Shown: positions 7,158 to 16,952, numbered from the stretch's first letter. The stretch: DNA of 52,469 nucleotides from Perlabentimonas gracilis (GCF_011174675.1 NZ_JAANIG010000033.1:1-52469); one strand, 5' to 3'. Numbers and translations are program-made. The notes: generated by a model from the letters alone, not told the origin.

Positions 7158-8321
7158 TTACTTACCAGTACTCACCTCAAAAACCACAATTTCCGGCTTA
7201 TTACCAACCCTAACCGGAGGGCCCCAAGTGCCAAATCCTGTCGATACGTAAAAATGGGAATTCTCTATCTGCTTGTAACCTCGGCTTACTTCAAACATTG
7301 CTTTGGTAATAAGGTTTAGCGGGAAAAGTTGCCCGTGGTGGGTATGACCCGATATTTGAAGATCGATACCATTTTCCACCGCCTCGTTAAGGTTGTAGGG
7401 TTGGTGGTCGAGCATAATGGTAAAGAGGTTATTGTCAATGTTTACAACCATATGTTCGATGGGTTTGCGCATATTACCACCCATCATTTTGGCCTGCCTA
7501 TCGTCTCTACCTACAACATTTAGCTTTCCCTGTGGTGTTACCACCGAGTCGCGAATAACTGTAATGCCGTGATCCTCGAGGTACTTTATTGCTGCATCGA
7601 CCCCTCCAATGTACTCGTGGTTGCCTGTAATAGCGTAAACACCCAGCGGAGCGCTAAGCTGTTTGAGCTGATCGCCCATATTATTCTTAATAACTGGCCC
7701 CAAATCCTCATCAAAGATATCGCCTGCAAGCAGAATTATATCGGGTTTCTGCTCGTTCATCATATGCACAAAGCGCTCTAACCGGCCGTTGGATATAATG
7801 GTTCCCAAATGAATATCCGAGGCTGCAGCAATTTTTAGCATAGCGTTACCATTCAATGACTTGTCTGTCTTTATGGTTACACTGCTTACCTTTGGGTAGA
7901 TAGCGTTAAGGTATCCTGCAAAAATAATTATTGCTGTTGTAGCGTATATTCCAACTGAAATCTTTCGGAGAAACGAAATACTATCTTTGGCCGAGAGAAA
8001 GGAAGGGAATCCAGTCCAGCTATGCATCAACTTCAAAAGATCAAAAAGCAAGAACATCAGCGTGAGGTAAAGCATGGCTGCCAACCAGAACGAGCCAACT
8101 TTAGCAACTAATTCGGCAGCACCCGATGGAACTACACGCTCTAAAAATCGACCTATTGGGTACGAGAGGGCTATTGCCCAAAAAAGGAGGCGTAGGGCAA
8201 GTTCGTATCCTCCAGCAAAAGCAAAAATGGGATTGGTGCGACGATAAATGTAGTAGTTTACCCCAATGGTTACGATAAGTACAATGGAAAAGAAGATTAG
8301 CATAGCAATATTTCGTTTCAT
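7158..8321 (-). CDS. membrane-anchored metallophosphoesterase
   Basis: A 387-residue protein with four hydrophobic segments in the first about 150 residues and a calcineurin-like phosphoesterase domain in the last about 230. The dimetal motifs are all present: SDIHLG, GDIFDEDLG, TGNHEY, and SGHTHHGQLFPLNL. The architecture matches the YkuE/YaeI group of membrane phosphoesterases, whose substrates include UDP-diacylglucosamine-like lipids or cyclic nucleotides, so the substrate here is not known. It is transcribed away from the histidine kinase gene, with about 165 bases between the two starts. Its 3' side faces the repeat-rich spacer. Confidence 0.85.
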   Translation of the reverse strand: MKRNIAMLIFFSIVLIVTIGVNYYIYRRTNPIFAFAGGYELALRLLFWAIALSYPIGRFLERVVPSGAAELVAKVGSFWLAAMLYLTLMFLLFDLLKLMHSWTGFPSFLSAKDSISFLRKISVGIYATTAIIIFAGYLNAIYPKVSSVTIKTDKSLNGNAMLKIAAASDIHLGTIISNGRLERFVHMMNEQKPDIILLAGDIFDEDLGPVIKNNMGDQLKQLSAPLGVYAITGNHEYIGGVDAAIKYLEDHGITVIRDSVVTPQGKLNVVGRDDRQAKMMGGNMRKPIEHMVVNIDNNLFTIMLDHQPYNLNEAVENGIDLQISGHTHHGQLFPLNLITKAMFEVSRGYKQIENSHFYVSTGFGTWGPPVRVGNKPEIVVFEVSTGK

Positions 8322-8403
8322 TATTTTCTAATAGAAATTGTTCAGCAAATGTGGAATTCGATTAATTATTGGCCTCGAATTTACGAATTAAACAAGATAA
8401 TTG

Positions 8404-8411
8404 TACTTTTG
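8404..8411 (+). promoter_or_regulatory. -7 element upstream of the hybrid kinase
   Basis: TACTTTTG matches TAnnTTTG, 75 bases before the ATG at 8487. No strong -33 box at the expected spacing. Confidence 0.4.
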
Positions 8412-8486
8412 TTAAAAGTCTCTAACATCAATTAACACAAACAATTCCTGTAGGCGTATTATTACTTTAAATCAACTCTCATAAGT

Positions 8487-11222
8487 ATGCATTCATCGGA
8501 TTTACATAGCGAAAATCCCGATAACCAAAGGGTTACTCCCGAGGTGCTTTCTGCTGATTTCGGCAATAATCTTTTCGAGGCCTTGGTGAATAGCTGTGCA
8601 GGTAGTATTTACGTAGTTTGCGGTAACCGCATTGTGTTTCATAACCCCCAGTTCGAGCACCTGACAGGTTACAATGCCGAAGAGGTAAAGCGAATGGAAT
8701 TTGTGGAGATAGTACATCCAAAGGATCGAAAACTAATCAAGCTTTTATTCTCCAACAATTTTCAGGAAATTTCTCAGAAAACATCCCGATCGTTCACTTT
8801 CCGAGCCCTACATAAGAATGGTGAGATGAGATGGTTTAAGTCCAATGTATCAATTGTTAGCTGGAACGGACAGCCAGCACTGTTGGATAATTGCTTTGAT
8901 ATTACCCAGCAAAAGGAGTTTGAACGGAAACTGGTGGAGGAGGAGCAGAACTTCCGATTGCTAGTGAATGGCTTCGAGGATATGGTATTCATCATCAGCA
9001 AAAGGGGGATGGTGGTACAGGCCAATAGGAGTGTTTATAATCGAATGGGGATGGACGAGCATGAGATTGTGCTGAAGAGTTTTTCATCGTTTTTCGAAAA
9101 ATCGATGCAGGATGAGGCTAAGCATATGGTTTCCGATGCTTTCTTCGGTAAGCGGATGATACTTTCGGGAAACTTGGTGAGGGGGAATGGTAAACTTATT
9201 CCTGTGGAAGTAAGACTTTTCAAAGGTAACTGGAGCCAAAAGGAGGTTGTCTTCGCCATTTGTCAGGATATCTCGCTGCGCATCGAGGCCGAGCGTATAG
9301 TTAAGCTATCGGAGGAGAAGTTTAGCAAGGCATTTGATAACAATGCGGTGATGATGGTGATTAGCAGCTTCGACGAGGGGCGCTTTATCGATGTGAACGA
9401 AACTTTTCTGAAAATTACTGGCTTAACCCGCGAACAGGTTGTAGGCTCCACCTCCCGCGAGCTCAATATATTTCCCGATATCAAGTTGCGAAACCAGCTT
9501 AAGGAGATGATCTTGAGCGAGGGGAGAGTGCTTGATGCTGAGACCTCGCTAGTTAACTCTTTGGGTCAACGTGTGCTTTGTAGCTTTTCGGCAGAGATTA
9601 TCGACATACAGGGGGAGAAGTGCCTGCTGTTTGTTATAACCGATATAACCGATAAAAAGCTTGCTCAAGAGAAGATTTTGCAAAGCGAGCAACGCTTTAG
9701 ACAGCTTGCCGAGCTGCTGCCCGAGAAGGTTTTTGAGGCTAATGCAAACGGCTTTCTAACCTTTGCAAATAATTACCTAAAACTATTCTTTGGTTTTGCC
9801 CCAAACAGCCTTGAGCAGGGAATTCATATAACCGATCTATTTAGCCCAAAGGATAAGCCAAAAGTTAGAAGTTACCTAAAGCGTAGCTCCACTATCCCCG
9901 AATTACCTTCGGTTGAGCTAGTGGCTCAAAAGCTCGATGGTAGCCATTTCCCTGCATTAACCCATATCATTGCTGTGATTGAGGATAAGAAGGTTAGCCG
10001 TTTTATGGGTGTTATGGTTGATATCACATCGCGCAAACGGCAGGAGTTAGAGCTTATTAAGGCGCGCGACGAGGCCGAGCAGGCATCAAAGGCCAAGGAG
10101 CGTTTCCTCTCCACCATGAGCCATGAAATTCGCACGCCTATGAACGCGGTTATAGGAATGGCCAATATCCTGCTGCAAGATAATCCGCTGGCTCACCAAA
10201 TGGAGTACTTGCAAAACCTAAAGTACTCTGCCCAGGGGCTTATGTCACTGCTTAATGATATTCTCGATTTCAGTAAGATTGAAGCCGGTAAGCTTACAGT
10301 TAATAGGCATCCTACCGATCTTAGCGAAATTGCCAAGGGTGTTTACAATATGTTTAAGCATTTGGCCAGCAAAAAGGGTGTTGATATTATTCTCGATTAC
10401 GATAGCACCCTGCCCAACAATGTGCAGTGCGACTCGGGTAAGCTAAACCAAATACTTACCAACCTTACATCCAACGCCATTAAGTTTACGCTAAATGGTT
10501 CCGTAACAATACAAATTGCAAAGGAAAGGGAAACCAATGCCTCGGTTTGGGTTCGTTTTGCCGTGCTCGATACTGGAATAGGAATACCTTTAGATAAGCA
10601 TGATTTGATATTCCAGGAGTTTACTCAAGCCAATCCTAATACAACTCGCCAGTTTGGAGGTACAGGTCTTGGGTTGGCCATTTCGCATAAGCTGGTTGAT
10701 ATGCTTAAGGGAAATCTTCAAGTTTTAAGCCAACCCGGCAAGGGTTCGGAGTTTTACTTTTCCATTTGCCTACGAAAAATTAAGGAGCCTCGCATAAAAA
10801 CGGTCGACAAGCATAACGAAGCGGTGCATCTAAACCGTAAGAGGCAACCCTACAGGGTTTTGGTGGTTGAGGATAATGAGGTTAACTCGTTCATTGCGTT
10901 AAAGTTTCTTAAAGACTGGGGATTGGAGACACAGCTTGCCGAAAATGGGGCCATTGCTGTGGATATGGTGAAGGAGAATGAATACGATTTAATTCTTATG
11001 GATTTGGAAATGCCTGAGATGAGTGGGTACGAGGCAACCCAAATCATCAGAAAGTTGCCCGATAAGACCAAAAGTCAAATACCTATTATTGCCCTAACGG
11101 CCTCGGCAATGCTCGATGTGCAGGAAAAAATATTTAAGCTGGGGATGAATGGCTTTATACTTAAACCATTCAATCCGGCCGATTTGAAAGCTAAAATTTC
11201 TGAGCTAATCAAATCAACCTAA
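8487..11222 (+). CDS. cytoplasmic PAS-domain hybrid histidine kinase
   Basis: A 911-residue sensor kinase. Four PAS/PAC modules occupy about residues 25-145, 150-265, 273-395 and 400-525, each ending in the usual PAC-like D-I-(T/S) strand (CFDITQQKEF, CQDISLRIEA, ITDITDKKLA, MVDITSRKRQ). A HisKA domain follows with phospho-acceptor His546 in MSHEIRTPMN, then the HATPase with N box, DTGIGIP and GGTGLGLAIS. The C-terminal receiver has the acidic VVEDNEVN start and Asp839 (MDLEMPEM) as likely phosphorylation site, plus the conserved K of ILKPFN. There are no transmembrane segments or signal peptide, so it senses a cytoplasmic cue such as redox, light or a small ligand. No separate response regulator is nearby, so an unlinked phosphotransfer partner is expected. 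Confidence 0.93.
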   Translation: MHSSDLHSENPDNQRVTPEVLSADFGNNLFEALVNSCAGSIYVVCGNRIVFHNPQFEHLTGYNAEEVKRMEFVEIVHPKDRKLIKLLFSNNFQEISQKTSRSFTFRALHKNGEMRWFKSNVSIVSWNGQPALLDNCFDITQQKEFERKLVEEEQNFRLLVNGFEDMVFIISKRGMVVQANRSVYNRMGMDEHEIVLKSFSSFFEKSMQDEAKHMVSDAFFGKRMILSGNLVRGNGKLIPVEVRLFKGNWSQKEVVFAICQDISLRIEAERIVKLSEEKFSKAFDNNAVMMVISSFDEGRFIDVNETFLKITGLTREQVVGSTSRELNIFPDIKLRNQLKEMILSEGRVLDAETSLVNSLGQRVLCSFSAEIIDIQGEKCLLFVITDITDKKLAQEKILQSEQRFRQLAELLPEKVFEANANGFLTFANNYLKLFFGFAPNSLEQGIHITDLFSPKDKPKVRSYLKRSSTIPELPSVELVAQKLDGSHFPALTHIIAVIEDKKVSRFMGVMVDITSRKRQELELIKARDEAEQASKAKERFLSTMSHEIRTPMNAVIGMANILLQDNPLAHQMEYLQNLKYSAQGLMSLLNDILDFSKIEAGKLTVNRHPTDLSEIAKGVYNMFKHLASKKGVDIILDYDSTLPNNVQCDSGKLNQILTNLTSNAIKFTLNGSVTIQIAKERETNASVWVRFAVLDTGIGIPLDKHDLIFQEFTQANPNTTRQFGGTGLGLAISHKLVDMLKGNLQVLSQPGKGSEFYFSICLRKIKEPRIKTVDKHNEAVHLNRKRQPYRVLVVEDNEVNSFIALKFLKDWGLETQLAENGAIAVDMVKENEYDLILMDLEMPEMSGYEATQIIRKLPDKTKSQIPIIALTASAMLDVQEKIFKLGMNGFILKPFNPADLKAKISELIKST

Positions 11223-11268
11223 ACCAAAAACGGGGTTAATACGTTAGTATATAAAATCGATTACTACT

Positions 11269-11745
11269 ATGAGACATCTATTTGTAACCCTTGTTTTTAC
11301 AGTATTCAGCTTTAGTGCTGTCGACGCTAACGACCCAATACCGCCAATGAACAAGCAAATTGTTGAGTACGTAAATGGTGTTATGGGGCAACAGGTGGAC
11401 AGGGGCGAGTGCTGGGACTTGGCCTATCAGGCCTTAAAGTTGGTGAATGCCTCCTGGGATGGGATGTATGTTTATGGAGAGCCCATCGATTTTAAATCTC
11501 AAAAGGTTTACCCCGGCGATATTGTACATTTTCAGGATGCGGTAGTTAAGCGTACCGAGGGCTTTTCTACCATTACCGAAACTATGGAGCAGCATACGGC
11601 AATTATACTAAAGGTATATGCTGAGGGTATTTACGAGCTGGCTCACCAGAATACCTCATTCTCGGGGCGTAAGGTGGGTACTAGCCCAATCGACCTTAAT
11701 GGTTTGGTGAAAGGGCAGGTAATTGTATACAGACCTGTTCCTTAG
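11269..11745 (+). CDS. secreted Cys/His protein, CHAP- or NlpC-like
   Basis: A 158-residue protein with a signal peptide (about residues 1-20, ending VDANDP). The mature part has a Cys in RGECWDLAYQAL (about residue 48), a His in MEQHTAIIL and the motif ELAHQNTSF, the order Cys-His-His/Asn seen in CHAP and NlpC/P60 cysteine peptidases that cut cell-wall peptides. This is inference from motif order and spacing; I cannot confirm the fold. It lies 46 bases after the hybrid kinase and 34 bases before the thioredoxin-like gene, so it may be cotranscribed with either. Confidence 0.65.
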   Translation: MRHLFVTLVFTVFSFSAVDANDPIPPMNKQIVEYVNGVMGQQVDRGECWDLAYQALKLVNASWDGMYVYGEPIDFKSQKVYPGDIVHFQDAVVKRTEGFSTITETMEQHTAIILKVYAEGIYELAHQNTSFSGRKVGTSPIDLNGLVKGQVIVYRPVP

Positions 11746-11779
11746 ATTTAGTTGAAAACAGCATAATCACATAAATGAT

Positions 11780-13144
11780 ATGAAAAGAATTTGCCTTTTA
11801 GTACTTTCTGTTTTTTTTATATTTCCCTTTACTGCCCATGCTCAGCCTGTTGATATTTCCGTAAATGTACAGCAAGCCTTTTCTCCGCAAGCTCGCTTAC
11901 TAATGTTCGAAGGCCAAGGCTATACGGTGGTCGACTCATCCCTGCAGATTTCGCAAGGTACCTATCGTTTTACCCTACCCAGTGGATTCCAAAAGGGGAT
12001 GTATAGGGTTGATGTGGGCAAGAATATTAAGCTCAACCTTGTTGTGGGTGATGAAACTAGTATCGATGTCAACACGGTTGTGTTTGCACCCGAGGATAGC
12101 CTTAGGTCGGCCCAATCGGTTGAGAATAACACGTACTGGAGATTTCAACGTCAAAAAGAGTTACACAGCCAACAGGGGTGGCTAATCCGCTCGTTAATGG
12201 ATTACTACCCCGATTCATCAACCTTTCGAAATAACCTTCAGGTTGAACTGCAAAGGCTTAACCATGAACTAAACCGCTTTGCCGAAAAGCTTATACAGAC
12301 GAACCAAAACCTTTTAGTATCAAGCTATATAAAGCTTGAGCAAAGACCTGTAACTAGCGATAGCAAAAAAAATGAACTCACCAAGCTGGTTGCCACGTGG
12401 TGGAATTCGATAGACCTTCATAACCCGCTAATTAAGAATTCACCTGCTTTGCGCGATAGGGTGTGGGCCTATATGGAAAACTTTTTTAACGACGATTTCT
12501 ATAAGGAGGAACAGGATCTGGAGTTTATTCGGGGTACTTACGCTCTCCTTGCATTGCCTATGGATATTGAGGTTAAACGAACCATTAGGGATATTCTGAT
12601 TAATGGATTTGTCGATTCCGATTATCAGGACGTATACGAGTACTTACAGTCCACAGCCTTTGATGGGCTAGACCCACTTAAAAAGTATGAACCAAAAGAA
12701 AAATTAAAAAGAACAGTGAGGGCAAAGGTGGGCGAGAAGGCGCTCGATTTTTTGATAGAACCACTACAGGGCAAGTCCATCAACCTGTCAAAAATCAAAG
12801 CCGATTACAAGCTGGTGCTGTTCTGGTCGTCATGGTGTCCCCATTGTATCGATGCCATGCCAAGGGTTTTGGAGATTTACAACAAATACAAGGATCTGGG
12901 ATTTGAAGTCATTGCCGTTTCGTTGGATGATGAACCAATCTCCTGGGAACGATACGTAAACGACTTAAATATCAATTGGATAAATGTTCGTATTCCCTAT
13001 AGCCCCGACAATGATGTGTACGCAACATACGATGTACACGAAACGCCTCGCATGTTCCTGCTTGGTAAAAACCTTGAAATAATATCAAAACCCTCTACAA
13101 TTCGTCAGCTCGAGGTAAGGCTGCGCCGAACAATTTGTCGATAG
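11780..13144 (+). CDS. secreted TlpA-like thioredoxin-fold protein
   Basis: A 454-residue protein with a signal peptide (ends TAHAQ) and a C-terminal thioredoxin/AhpC-TSA domain from about residue 320. The active-site motif is CPHC (Cys353, Cys356) in FWSSWCPHCIDAMPRV, followed by FEVIAVSLDDEP and the cis-Pro region HETPRMFLL. The long N-terminal region (about 25-310) begins with a beta-rich DUF4369-like segment (ARLLMFEGQGYTVVDSS) and continues as helical sequence. Such proteins act as periplasmic disulfide reductases in Bacteroidota. It precedes the DUF6340 lipoprotein by 21 bases, suggesting one operon. Confidence 0.85.
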   Translation: MKRICLLVLSVFFIFPFTAHAQPVDISVNVQQAFSPQARLLMFEGQGYTVVDSSLQISQGTYRFTLPSGFQKGMYRVDVGKNIKLNLVVGDETSIDVNTVVFAPEDSLRSAQSVENNTYWRFQRQKELHSQQGWLIRSLMDYYPDSSTFRNNLQVELQRLNHELNRFAEKLIQTNQNLLVSSYIKLEQRPVTSDSKKNELTKLVATWWNSIDLHNPLIKNSPALRDRVWAYMENFFNDDFYKEEQDLEFIRGTYALLALPMDIEVKRTIRDILINGFVDSDYQDVYEYLQSTAFDGLDPLKKYEPKEKLKRTVRAKVGEKALDFLIEPLQGKSINLSKIKADYKLVLFWSSWCPHCIDAMPRVLEIYNKYKDLGFEVIAVSLDDEPISWERYVNDLNINWINVRIPYSPDNDVYATYDVHETPRMFLLGKNLEIISKPSTIRQLEVRLRRTICR

Positions 13145-13165
13145 AGGCCATATAAATATATCAAC

Positions 13166-14167
13166 ATGAAAAGCACGTATATTAATAATCGTCTACTTTT
13201 CTTATCGTTTGTCTTGCTAGCACTAACCTTTGGTTCTTGCGTGCAGTACAGGCTAATCAATATCCAAACGCTTAAACCTGCCGAATTAGCTATACCCAAC
13301 AATTTTATTCAGCCCCTAGTGGTGGTAGGTACATACGAGGGTATACAAGGCGTACCCGAAAGTATGGCTCAAGCCTCGCTCGATAGTACAGCAGCCATTG
13401 AGGCTGGTTTAGTGCTTGCCGAAACTCTTGCCGAGTCGCCTTGGTTCGATGGGATTGAAGTGCCAGTTAAGCAGCATTATCGCGACGATTCGTCACATTT
13501 AATATTACCCTACCCATGGAAAAGGGTAGAAGAGATAGCCGCTGGCACCAATGCCGACCTTGTAATATCGCTTGAGTACATTAAGCTAACTCCCAAAACA
13601 AGTGGATATCCATTTTGGGATGGCGCAATGCAGGCCTACTACGGATACCTATCGATGAATGTGTACGCATACTGGCGTGTTTACGATTTGTATCAACAAA
13701 AAGTGTTTAGTGAGCACCTGTATCGCGACACGCTAACCTGGGAAGAAACAGATTACTATCGTGTTAGGGTGGGCGATCAGCTACCTGGGTTTTTCTCCGC
13801 GGCAACCTACTCCGGTTTTTTAGCCGGACAGGATTATGCAAAAAGGATTGCGCCATCGTGGATGGACGAGCAGCGTGTATATTTTGTTAAAGGCCCCAAG
13901 CCAATGAAGGTTGCAGCGGAGTTTGCCCAGAACAACCAATGGCTCGATGCTGCTGCTCAATGGCAGGTTGTTTTAAGGAATTACGAGAACAGATCTCAGG
14001 TAGCAGCCAAAGCCGCTTTCAACATGGCCGTTGCCAACGAGATACTTGGAAGTTTTGATGTTGCCCTGGAGTGGTTAAATCAGTCGGAGAGTTACTACGT
14101 ACTGCCCGAAGCTTCATGGTACAGAAAGATTATTGAACACCGCATAAAACTACTGGAAAGACTATAG
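13166..14167 (+). CDS. DUF6340 family lipoprotein
   Basis: A 333-residue lipoprotein with a lipobox ending FGSC (Cys25). The mature part begins with the DUF6340-type phrase LKPAELAIPNNF. It contains a Rossmann-like region where paired signals (LILPYPWKRVEEIAAGTNADLVISLEY) resemble other family members. The C-terminal about 100 residues are TPR-like helices (EFAQNNQWLDAAAQWQVVL, then KAAFNMAVANEILGSFDVAL). The family's function is not known. Spacing to the upstream thioredoxin-like gene and downstream protease (11 bases) suggests an envelope-related operon. Confidence 0.8.
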   Translation: MKSTYINNRLLFLSFVLLALTFGSCVQYRLINIQTLKPAELAIPNNFIQPLVVVGTYEGIQGVPESMAQASLDSTAAIEAGLVLAETLAESPWFDGIEVPVKQHYRDDSSHLILPYPWKRVEEIAAGTNADLVISLEYIKLTPKTSGYPFWDGAMQAYYGYLSMNVYAYWRVYDLYQQKVFSEHLYRDTLTWEETDYYRVRVGDQLPGFFSAATYSGFLAGQDYAKRIAPSWMDEQRVYFVKGPKPMKVAAEFAQNNQWLDAAAQWQVVLRNYENRSQVAAKAAFNMAVANEILGSFDVALEWLNQSESYYVLPEASWYRKIIEHRIKLLERL

Positions 14168-14178
14168 CCCTATTTTTT

Positions 14179-15417
14179 ATGAATACCCTACTTCTTATAA
14201 TCCTAATAATAATAGTTTTAGAGTTTCTACTTGAGCTAATACTTGATTTACTAAACCTAAAAGCTCGAAAGCAGCCAATTCCAACTATCCTGTCTGATGT
14301 ATACCCACCCGATAGGTATAAGCAACAGCAAAGCTATAAGGTCGAGACTACCCATTTCTCGTTATTTCAAAATAGCATTAGCACACTTGCTATTGCTTTG
14401 GTACTATACTTTGGCCTGTTGGGTACGCTCCATGGTTGGCTTGCTGAGTTTAACTTTGGGGATATTGTTACTACGCTCATATTCTTTGCTATAGTGGGTT
14501 TTGTTGGATGGATTACTTCACTTCCATTTTCCGTATGGGGTACCTTTGTGATTGAAGAGAAATATGGTTTTAACAAAACCACCAAGCGACTTTTTGTGGT
14601 CGACTCTATAAAATCGTTGCTAATCAGCTTTATTATTGGGGGTGGGATTTTGGCAATCGTTACTTGGGTGTATCATCTCACCCAGGAGTGGTTTTGGATA
14701 ATTGCCCTTGGGATTATGCTTGTTTTTTCGTTATTGGCCAACGCACTCTATTCAAGGGTCATTGTGCCACTATTCAATAAACAGCAACCATTGCAGGAGG
14801 GCGAACTGCTTAATGCTATAAAGGATTTTGGCCAAAGAATTGGCTTTCCGGTAGGTAAAGTGTTTGTTATCGATGGTTCAAAGCGTTCAACCAAGGCCAA
14901 TGCCTACTTTACAGGATTTGGGAGCAATCGAAGGGTTGTGCTTTACGATACGCTAATTGAAAAGATGAGTACCGAGGAGATAGTCGCAGTGCTTGCCCAT
15001 GAGGTTGGTCACTATCGTAAACATCATATATGGATAAATTTTGGACTAGGGGCTGTTCAATCGGCCATAATCCTCTACCTTTTTGGTTGGCTAGCTCAAA
15101 GTTCAGCCCTTTCAATTGCGCTAGGTTTCGAGTCTGCAAACGAGCCAGTTTTCCACCTCTCGCTATTAGCATTCGGCCTACTTTTCTCGCCCATCGAGAC
15201 CATTTTAGGGGTGTTTACCAACAGGTTAAGCCGGACAATGGAGTATCAGGCCGATGCTTTTGCCGCAAAACATAATCAGGGTAAAGGGTTGATATCTGGA
15301 TTGAAGCAGTTATCAGCTGAAAATCTTTCTAATCTTACTCCGCACCCTATGTATGTTCTTGTAAACTATTCGCACCCCACCTTGCTTCAAAGGATCAATA
15401 GGATTAACGGTGAGTAA
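14179..15417 (+). CDS. M48 family (Ste24/CAAX protease-like) membrane metallopeptidase
   Basis: A 412-residue multi-pass membrane peptidase. The zinc site HEVGH (His274, Glu275, His278) and the third ligand Glu355 in MEYQADAFA are intact. About seven hydrophobic segments and the N-terminal arrangement (PERYKQQQSYK-type segment, here PDRYKQQQSYKVET) match Ste24 homologues rather than HtpX. In bacteria the family degrades or processes membrane proteins; no prenylation pathway is implied. It follows the lipoprotein by 11 bases. Confidence 0.9.
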   Translation: MNTLLLIILIIIVLEFLLELILDLLNLKARKQPIPTILSDVYPPDRYKQQQSYKVETTHFSLFQNSISTLAIALVLYFGLLGTLHGWLAEFNFGDIVTTLIFFAIVGFVGWITSLPFSVWGTFVIEEKYGFNKTTKRLFVVDSIKSLLISFIIGGGILAIVTWVYHLTQEWFWIIALGIMLVFSLLANALYSRVIVPLFNKQQPLQEGELLNAIKDFGQRIGFPVGKVFVIDGSKRSTKANAYFTGFGSNRRVVLYDTLIEKMSTEEIVAVLAHEVGHYRKHHIWINFGLGAVQSAIILYLFGWLAQSSALSIALGFESANEPVFHLSLLAFGLLFSPIETILGVFTNRLSRTMEYQADAFAAKHNQGKGLISGLKQLSAENLSNLTPHPMYVLVNYSHPTLLQRINRINGE

Positions 15418-15454
15418 TTTTTTCAGATTCGAAACTATTACCTGAAAAATAATC

Positions 15455-15462
15455 TACTTTTG
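15455..15462 (+). promoter_or_regulatory. -7 element upstream of tRNA-Thr
   Basis: TACTTTTG matches TAnnTTTG, 14 bases before the mature tRNA 5' end, a suitable spacing for a short 5' leader. It falls after the M48 gene stop. Confidence 0.5.
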
Positions 15463-15476
15463 CTAAAAATATACCT

Positions 15477-15549
15477 GCCTCTTTAGCTCAGCTGGCAGAG
15501 CAGCTCATTCGTAATGAGCAGGTCGTGGGTTCGAGTCCCATGAGAGGCT
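15477..15549 (+). tRNA. tRNA-Thr (anticodon CGT)
   Basis: A 73-base cloverleaf. The acceptor stem GCCTCTT pairs with GAGAGGC (one terminal G-U), the anticodon stem is GCTCA/TGAGC with loop TTCGTAA, and the T arm is GTGGG-TTCGAGT-CCCAT. Anticodon CGT reads ACG. The CCA end is not encoded (the bases after the discriminator T are CTA). Confidence 0.96.
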
Positions 15550-15599
15550 CTATTTAAGGGTGGTTAATGGCTGCCTAATTACTGTTTATAAGCTGATGT

Positions 15600-16853
15600 A
15601 TGTACGCCACTATAATAACTATAGGTGAGGAAATTCTTATTGGACAAATTGTCGACACCAATTCAGCGTGGATGGGCAATGAGCTCAATAAGGTTGGGGT
15701 TAAGGTTCGGCAAATCATTTCAATATCCGATACAGATGAACAGATTAAAAGCACAGTTAAACAATCGATTAACGACTCTGATATTGTGCTAATAACCGGA
15801 GGTCTTGGTCCAACCAACGACGATATTACCAAACAGGCTATTTGCCAACTTTTTGGTGGTGACCTTGTAGTTCATGAGCCCACCCTTGAGCACATTCGAC
15901 AAATATTTATAAAACGAGGCTTACCATTAACAGAGCTAAATGCTAAGCAAGCCGAAGTGCCCAGCAATTGCGAGGTGCTGCACAACCGTATGGGAACAGC
16001 TCCCGGCATGTGGTTTCAGGTCCATGGTAAGGCGGTTGTGGCCATGCCCGGTGTTCCATTCGAAATGAAGGCCATTATGCATGAGCATATTTTGCCTAGA
16101 CTTTTTGCATTATCAGGCGGTGAAAGCATAGTTCATAGAACAATTCAAACTTTTGGTCTACCCGAATCATTTTTGGCCGAAAAGCTTACCGAGTGGGAGG
16201 CCAAGATGCCCAATAATATCAAGGTAGCATACTTACCAAACCCAACTTCAATACGTATAAGACTTTCTTCATCAGGTCATAAAAAGGAGTTAGTTGAATT
16301 AGAAATACAAAAGCAAGTTGAAACGCTGCTGAAGATAATTCCCAACAACATCTTTGGCTACGAGGACGACACTATGGCCTCAGTAGTTGGAAATTTGCTG
16401 GCCAATGATGGCTTTAAACTTTCGGTGGCAGAAAGTTGTACTGGTGGAACCATTGCTCATTTAATAACCCAACAACCTGGCTCTTCTCGATATTTTACCG
16501 GAGGAGTTGTGGCGTACTCCAACCAAGTAAAAATTAGTTCCCTTGGTGTGGATAGTCAACTTATCGAAGCACACGGCGCAGTTAGCCAGCAGGTAGTTGA
16601 GGCTATGGCCACTGGGGTTATGAAGGTACTTAATACCGACTATGCCATTGCAACCTCGGGTATTGCTGGTCCAACCGGAGCTACACCAGGTAAACCCGTG
16701 GGTACAGTGTGGGTGGCTGTATCGTCACGGCAAACTACTGTGAGCCAGAAATTAAACTTTGGTTCCGACAGGGAGCGAAATATTCTGCGGAGCTCCGTCG
16801 CAGCGCTCAATATGCTAAGGCTATTGATTCTAAGTGAGAAAAAAATGCAATAA
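15600..16853 (+). CDS. cinA: CinA: competence/damage-inducible protein, nicotinamide-nucleotide amidase
   Basis: A 417-residue two-domain protein. The N-terminal COG1058 domain (residues 1 to about 170) carries GEEILIGQIVDTN, TGGLGPTNDD and NRMGTAPGMW. It is related to molybdopterin-binding folds and in some bacteria has ADP-ribose pyrophosphatase activity. The C-terminal PncC domain (about 255-417) has AESCTGG with the catalytic Ser279 and TSGIAGPTGATPGKPVGTVW. It deamidates NMN to nicotinate mononucleotide, recycling NAD. Both motif sets are complete. The ATG at 15600 gives MYATIITIGEE, matching the family start. It sits between tRNA-Thr and the ribosomal protein operon, which has its own promoter. 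Confidence 0.95.
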   Translation: MYATIITIGEEILIGQIVDTNSAWMGNELNKVGVKVRQIISISDTDEQIKSTVKQSINDSDIVLITGGLGPTNDDITKQAICQLFGGDLVVHEPTLEHIRQIFIKRGLPLTELNAKQAEVPSNCEVLHNRMGTAPGMWFQVHGKAVVAMPGVPFEMKAIMHEHILPRLFALSGGESIVHRTIQTFGLPESFLAEKLTEWEAKMPNNIKVAYLPNPTSIRIRLSSSGHKKELVELEIQKQVETLLKIIPNNIFGYEDDTMASVVGNLLANDGFKLSVAESCTGGTIAHLITQQPGSSRYFTGGVVAYSNQVKISSLGVDSQLIEAHGAVSQQVVEAMATGVMKVLNTDYAIATSGIAGPTGATPGKPVGTVWVAVSSRQTTVSQKLNFGSDRERNILRSSVAALNMLRLLILSEKKMQ

Positions 16854-16876
16854 AGAGGAATTTTTTTTCAAAATGC

Positions 16877-16908
16877 TTTGGAATTTTAGATAAAAATAGC
16901 GTCCTTTG
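16877..16908 (+). promoter_or_regulatory. promoter of the rpmB operon
   Basis: TTTG at 16877-16880 is followed after 20 bases by GTCCTTTG at 16901-16908, matching TAnnTTTG in all but the first two bases. The spacing is right for a Bacteroidota housekeeping promoter. The start of rpmB is 44 bases downstream. Confidence 0.5.
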
Positions 16909-16952
16909 CGCACTGTTTTGAAAATCATACAAATCCAAAATACACAGGAGAG

